Source: Actinomycetota bacterium (GTDB taxonomy: Bacteria > Actinomycetota > Actinomycetes > Propionibacteriales > Propionibacteriaceae). Taken from it: DNA of 6,472 nt. The DNA is taken from positions 1 through 6,472 of the forward strand of contig JACRAA010000455.1 of assembly GCA_016213595.1 (NCBI GenBank), given 5' to 3'. Position numbers and translations under genes: made by a program. This document shows positions 5,549 to 6,472 of the stretch, piece after piece; position 1 is the stretch's first letter; the number at the start of each line of letters is the position of its first letter. The notes under the pieces were generated by a model. That model was not told where the DNA came from. It worked only from the letters and a program-made list of their open reading frames with translations, and did not search any database.

Positions 5549-6472
5549 TCAGCCTTCGGTCGTGACCTCGACGCTCGCTGCGTCAGAGGATGAGCCGGCG
5601 CGACGCCGACGACGCCGACGCTTCGCAGGCTCGCCTTCTGAAGGGCTGGTCGAGCCGGTGACCTGGGTGCCCGCGGGAGCGCCCTCTGCTACCACCTCGC
5701 CGTTCCGGCGACGCACGCGGTCACGCCGTGGCTTGGCCTCGCTCGCCGCCGAACCCTCCTCGCGAGGACGGCGTTCGGGACTGCGGCTACGGCCATGGCT
5801 GCGGTCCCGGTCGCGGTCACGGTCGTGGTGCGCGCTGCGCTCGAGCAGCTCACCGCGGTCCTCGCGCTCCGAGCGGGGCTTCACGGGGACGATCCGGCCC
5901 TTCGTACCCTCCGGGATGCCGAGGTCGGCCATCAGCTCAGGGCTCGTCGAGTAGGTCTCGGTGATCTCCGAGAACGGAAGGTCGAGCACGCGGTTGATGA
6001 CCTTCCAGCGCGTGACGTCCGCCCAGTCCACGAGGGTCACTGCGACACCGGTGTTGCCCGCACGACCCGTACGGCTGATGCGGTGCACGTACGTCTTCTC
6101 GTCGTCGGGGCACTCGTAGTTGACGACATGGGTGACGTTCGCCACGTCGATGCCGCGGGCGGCGACGTCAGTAGCGACGATGACCTGAGCCTTGCCCTCA
6201 CGGAAGCGCTTGAGCGCCTTCTCACGGGACACCTGGGTCAGGTCACCGTGGATGCAGGTGGCGTCGAAGCCGCGGTCGATGAGGTCGTCCGTCAGCCGCT
6301 GCACTCCGCGCTTGGTCTTGCAGAAGACCATGATCCGGTCGGCGTCCGGCACCTGCAGCAGCTTGGCCACGATCTCCGGCTTGTCGAGGCCGTGGGCCTG
6401 GTAGACGAACTGTGTCGTGTCGGGAACTGTCGCCTGCGCGTCGTGAGCCTCGGCGCGGATGTTGACAGGGTG
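5549..6472 (-). CDS. DEAD-box ATP-dependent RNA helicase, C-terminal part (5' end outside window)
   Basis: The frame is open from base 6472 to a stop at 5549, giving 307 residues; the start and the first RecA domain, with the Walker and DEAD motifs, lie outside. Seen, numbered from the window edge: motif IV region IMVFCKTKRG (47-56), HGDLTQ (75-80), motif V VIVATDVAARGIDV (97-110) and motif VI HRISRTGRAG (130-139). These are the RNA- and ATP-contacting motifs of the second RecA domain. After about residue 195 the protein becomes a charged low-complexity tail with an Asp-Arg repeat (about 217-224) and a run of seven Arg (285-291) near the end. Such tails are common in RhlE/DeaD-type helicases and probably bind RNA non-specifically. 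The likely role is unwinding RNA in ribosome assembly or mRNA decay; the exact subfamily cannot be set from this half. It has no evident link to the molybdoenzyme genes. Confidence 0.92.
   Translation of the reverse strand, partial: HPVNIRAEAHDAQATVPDTTQFVYQAHGLDKPEIVAKLLQVPDADRIMVFCKTKRGVQRLTDDLIDRGFDATCIHGDLTQVSREKALKRFREGKAQVIVATDVAARGIDVANVTHVVNYECPDDEKTYVHRISRTGRAGNTGVAVTLVDWADVTRWKVINRVLDLPFSEITETYSTSPELMADLGIPEGTKGRIVPVKPRSEREDRGELLERSAHHDRDRDRDRSHGRSRSPERRPREEGSAASEAKPRRDRVRRRNGEVVAEGAPAGTQVTGSTSPSEGEPAKRRRRRRRAGSSSDAASVEVTTEG

Overview
The window reads as chromosomal DNA from a high-GC Gram-positive bacterium (Actinomycetota, possibly a Micrococcales relative; genus not resolved). 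The signs are strong G/C bias at third codon positions, purine-rich ribosome binding sites, a GTG start that may be leaderless, a DUF6457 gene (a family known to me from actinobacteria) and an actinobacterial-style DEAD-box helicase with an Arg-rich tail. I see no tRNA, rRNA, CRISPR array, insertion sequence or integrase.

Layout from left to right. (1) Bases 1-798, minus strand: an alpha/beta hydrolase cut by the left edge near its C-terminus. (2) Bases 799-1054: a non-coding stretch with a candidate promoter and an inverted repeat for the hydrolase. (3) Bases 1055-1309, minus strand: a DUF6457 protein, a small family linked to molybdenum cofactor (MGD) genes. (4) Bases 1310-1519: a divergent intergenic region with direct repeats, a sequence able to pair with the next start codon, and a GC hairpin. 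(5) Bases 1520-4066, plus strand: a complete 848-residue molybdopterin oxidoreductase of the NapA/NasA/FdhF superfamily. (6) Bases 4063-4524, plus strand: a 153-residue helical protein, possibly ferritin-like, overlapping the oxidoreductase by ATGA. (7) Bases 4550-5473, minus strand: a divergent COX15/CtaA-like membrane protein that converges on gene 6 with 25 bases between stops. (8) Bases 5509-5537: a strong hairpin terminator. (9) Bases 5549-6472, minus strand: the C-terminal half of a DEAD-box RNA helicase, cut by the right edge.

The core is a compact molybdoenzyme locus: DUF6457 divergent from a cytoplasmic bis-MGD oxidoreductase, which is translationally coupled to a small His/Glu-rich helical protein and faces a heme-A-synthase-like membrane protein. 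No electron-transfer subunit, cofactor-synthesis enzyme or transporter is visible, so the substrate cannot be assigned. The most notable single feature is that the oxidoreductase keeps three cysteines of the N-terminal [4Fe-4S] motif but has Gly where the fourth should be. The hydrolase and helicase look like unrelated flanking genes.
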